A stretch of 7,865 nucleotides of DNA from NCBI GenBank assembly GCA_902797705.1, contig CADBTX010000145.1:1-7865 (forward strand), in the 5' to 3' direction. Below, piece after piece: positions 6,920 through 7,865 of this stretch. The stretch comes from an uncultured Lachnospiraceae bacterium. Lineage in GTDB: Bacteria > Bacillota > Clostridia > Lachnospirales > Lachnospiraceae. Below the pieces are notes generated by a model. That model did no database searches, was not told the origin of the DNA, and was given only the letters and a program-made list of their open reading frames with translations. Position numbers and translations under genes: made by a program. The number at the start of each line of letters is the position of its first letter. The first letter of the stretch is position 1.

Positions 6920-7697
6920 CCTGCCCCGTATAGGTGCAGATCTTTCTGCTCCTGTTATTTATCACGTCATCGAATATGATGTCATAGGTCTTTCCCATCT
7001 CAATGGTCTTCATGGGAATATCGTCCACCTCATATCTTCTGGAGGCACCGGCTTTCTTAAAATCCTCCTCAAAGGGATAGATGGTGATAAAGATATCCTT
7101 GTCAAGATCCCTGACATTCATGGAATAGGTCCTTATGCTCTCGTTACCGTCATAGTCAATGTAAGGAGCCGTGAAGTCCTTTAAGTATCTGTAACTTATC
7201 CCCGCCTGCTCCTCCACGTAATGCACAAAGGTATAGGAATGCTGGCACTCCACATCGATAAAGACGTTTTTGGTATTGTGATCCCTGCAATAGGTAAAGG
7301 GGGAATCGGCCCCGAAGGAGCTTTTGTTTGTCATGGCGCAGAGTTCCTCCATGTCCCGTCCCCACACCGCGAAACTGTAGATAGGATGCTGGGTCCTCTT
7401 AAAATCATCTCTTTTTAAGGCGATCTTCCCCATGGATCCCGTGCGGCATGGCGTCTTCCTGATGTCAAAGGTCTTTCCCTTGCAGAAGTCCCAGTTGAAG
7501 GTAGGGATCAATATGGTGCCGTCCGGCCCGATGATATCAATGATCCCGTCGATCAGATCGTTCATGTCTCCGGAATCTCCGTTTTCCAGGGAAGTATAAA
7601 GAAGGGTCGTAACATCCGATGCAACCCAGACACTGTCACCTTTATTTAATCCAAAGAACTCCGGAATCTTTCTTAAAGGCACGTATTTTTCACTCAT
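6912..7697 (-). CDS. AAC(3)-family N-acyltransferase
   Basis: Members of the antibiotic N-acetyltransferase fold transfer an acyl group from CoA to an amine, the best known being the 3-amino group of aminoglycosides. The 261 residues match the family in length and order: LNKGDSVWV (17-25), GPDGTILIPTF (57-67), MGKIA (89-93), HPIYSFAVWG (104-113), FGADSPF (128-134) and the catalytic-type TFVHYVEE with His159. The first segment reads VASDVT where many relatives have an HSS-containing turn, and strand residues near 147-151 are also divergent. A drug-resistance role is therefore doubtful. Co-translation with an ACP, hydratase and cysteine protein suggests an amine-acylating biosynthetic enzyme, perhaps using acyl-ACP (inference). 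No Shine-Dalgarno sequence precedes the ATG, and the upstream -10 box implies a near-leaderless mRNA. It is the first gene of the operon, and its stop overlaps the next gene by 8 nt. Confidence 0.87.
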   Translation of the reverse strand: MSEKYVPLRKIPEFFGLNKGDSVWVASDVTTLLYTSLENGDSGDMNDLIDGIIDIIGPDGTILIPTFNWDFCKGKTFDIRKTPCRTGSMGKIALKRDDFKRTQHPIYSFAVWGRDMEELCAMTNKSSFGADSPFTYCRDHNTKNVFIDVECQHSYTFVHYVEEQAGISYRYLKDFTAPYIDYDGNESIRTYSMNVRDLDKDIFITIYPFEEDFKKAGASRRYEVDDIPMKTIEMGKTYDIIFDDVINNRSRKICTYTGQDD

Positions 7698-7704
7698 GGC
7701 ATGT

Positions 7705-7713
7705 ATTATAACA
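7705..7713 (-). promoter_or_regulatory. Extended -10 promoter of the five-gene operon
   Basis: The minus strand reads TGTTATAAT: a perfect TATAAT at 7710-7705 preceded by TG one base earlier, which is the extended -10 form. The -35 region at about 7728-7733 (TGATGA) matches poorly, as extended -10 promoters tolerate. Only 7 nt separate the box from the ATG at 7697, so transcription should start at or within a base or two of the start codon. Confidence 0.72.
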
Positions 7714-7719
7714 CAGATG

Positions 7720-7743
7720 ATTGATTTTCATCAGAAAATCAAT
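7720..7743. repeat. Perfect 10-bp dyad over the -35 region; candidate operator
   Basis: The arms ATTGATTTTC (7720-7729) and GAAAATCAAT (7734-7743) are exact reverse complements around a 4-nt centre, ATCA. The dyad spans the expected -35 position of the promoter at 7705-7713. A regulator bound here would block or guide RNA polymerase. It is A+T rich and has no following T tract in the minus direction, so a terminator role is less likely. The binding protein is not in the window. Confidence 0.6.
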
Positions 7744-7744
7744 G

Positions 7745-7778
7745 AAAAGGCCTCCGGATCACTTTCCGGAAGCCTTTT
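7745..7778 (-). terminator. Rho-independent terminator of a gene beyond the right edge
   Basis: On the minus strand, AAAAGGCTTCCGGA pairs with TCCGGAGGCCTTTT over 14 bp, with one G-U wobble and a 6-nt loop (AAGTGA), and ends in TTTT. On the plus strand the same position is a C-A mismatch, so the minus-strand RNA folds better. It should end transcripts from a minus-strand gene right of the window and separate them from the operon promoter. Partial bidirectional activity is possible. Confidence 0.82.
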
Positions 7779-7792
7779 GGTTACTATTCACA

Positions 7793-7825
7793 GCCGAACT
7801 GCGCACTTTGCTGCGCAGTTACGGC
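7793..7825. repeat. Long hairpin (13 bp, one bulge)
   Basis: GCCG then AACTGCGCA (7793-7805) pairs with TGCGCAGTT, a bulged A at 7821, then CGGC (7812-7825). The loop is CTTTGC. No T tract follows on either strand, so it is not a simple terminator. It may be part of a dispersed palindromic repeat. Confidence 0.7.
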
Positions 7826-7841
7826 CCAAAGAATTATGGCG

Positions 7842-7864
7842 GGCAGGGGTTTTGCCCCATTGCC
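7842..7864. repeat. G/C-rich hairpin at the window edge
   Basis: GGCAGGGG (7842-7849) pairs with CCCC (7855-7858) and, after a 2-nt AT bulge, TGCC (7861-7864), around the loop TTTTG. It lies 17 nt from the hairpin at 7793-7825, and the two may form one structured element that continues past the window. I see no open frame with coding character between 7780 and 7865. Confidence 0.5.
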
Positions 7865-7865
7865 G

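Noticed and set aside
6912..7697. Aminoglycoside resistance gene
   Set aside because: The fold matches AAC(3), but the first motif diverges and the gene is co-translated with acyl-carrier genes, so resistance is not the best reading.
7720..7743. The 10-bp dyad as a Rho-independent terminator
   Set aside because: It is A+T rich and lacks a T tract on its minus-strand 3' side. A better terminator is present immediately upstream at 7745-7778.

Overview
The window reads as chromosome of a Gram-positive Clostridia bacterium, most likely in or near the Lachnospiraceae. This is inferred from AAAGGAG-type ribosome binding sites, a type 2 (eukaryote-like) isoleucyl-tRNA synthetase, the style of the glycogen phosphorylase, and moderate G+C. 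I cannot place it to species. All seven recognisable genes lie on the minus strand, so transcription runs from the right end of the window to the left.

Right end (about 7698-7865): noncoding DNA dense in inverted repeats. It holds a long hairpin and a second G/C-rich hairpin at the window edge, a Rho-independent terminator for a minus-strand gene beyond the window, a perfect 10-bp dyad, and an extended -10 promoter. The promoter lies so close to the first ATG that the mRNA should be leaderless or nearly so.

7697-4896: a tight five-gene set. It encodes an AAC(3)-like N-acyltransferase, a YkgJ-type cysteine-cluster protein, a discrete acyl carrier protein, a MaoC-type hotdog hydratase and a sirtuin deacylase. 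The first four overlap one another by 8, 4 and 1 nt, and the sirtuin follows 13 nt later with its own strong ribosome binding site. The combination (acyl carrier, enoyl-acyl hydratase, acyl-to-amine transferase, NAD-dependent deacylase, metal-binding cysteine protein) suggests a small acyl-transfer pathway whose product I cannot name. It is the least ordinary part of the window.

4895-4819: a 77-nt A+T-rich gap with a TTGACA box, two small palindromes and the ileS ribosome binding site. It is too short for the T-box leader that often precedes ileS in Firmicutes.

4818-1: full-length ileS, then glgP (glycogen phosphorylase) 11 nt downstream, whose ribosome binding site overlaps the ileS stop codon. 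glgP runs off the left edge after 550 of roughly 820 expected residues.

There is no rRNA, tRNA, CRISPR array, transposase or integrase, and no plus-strand gene that I can support.
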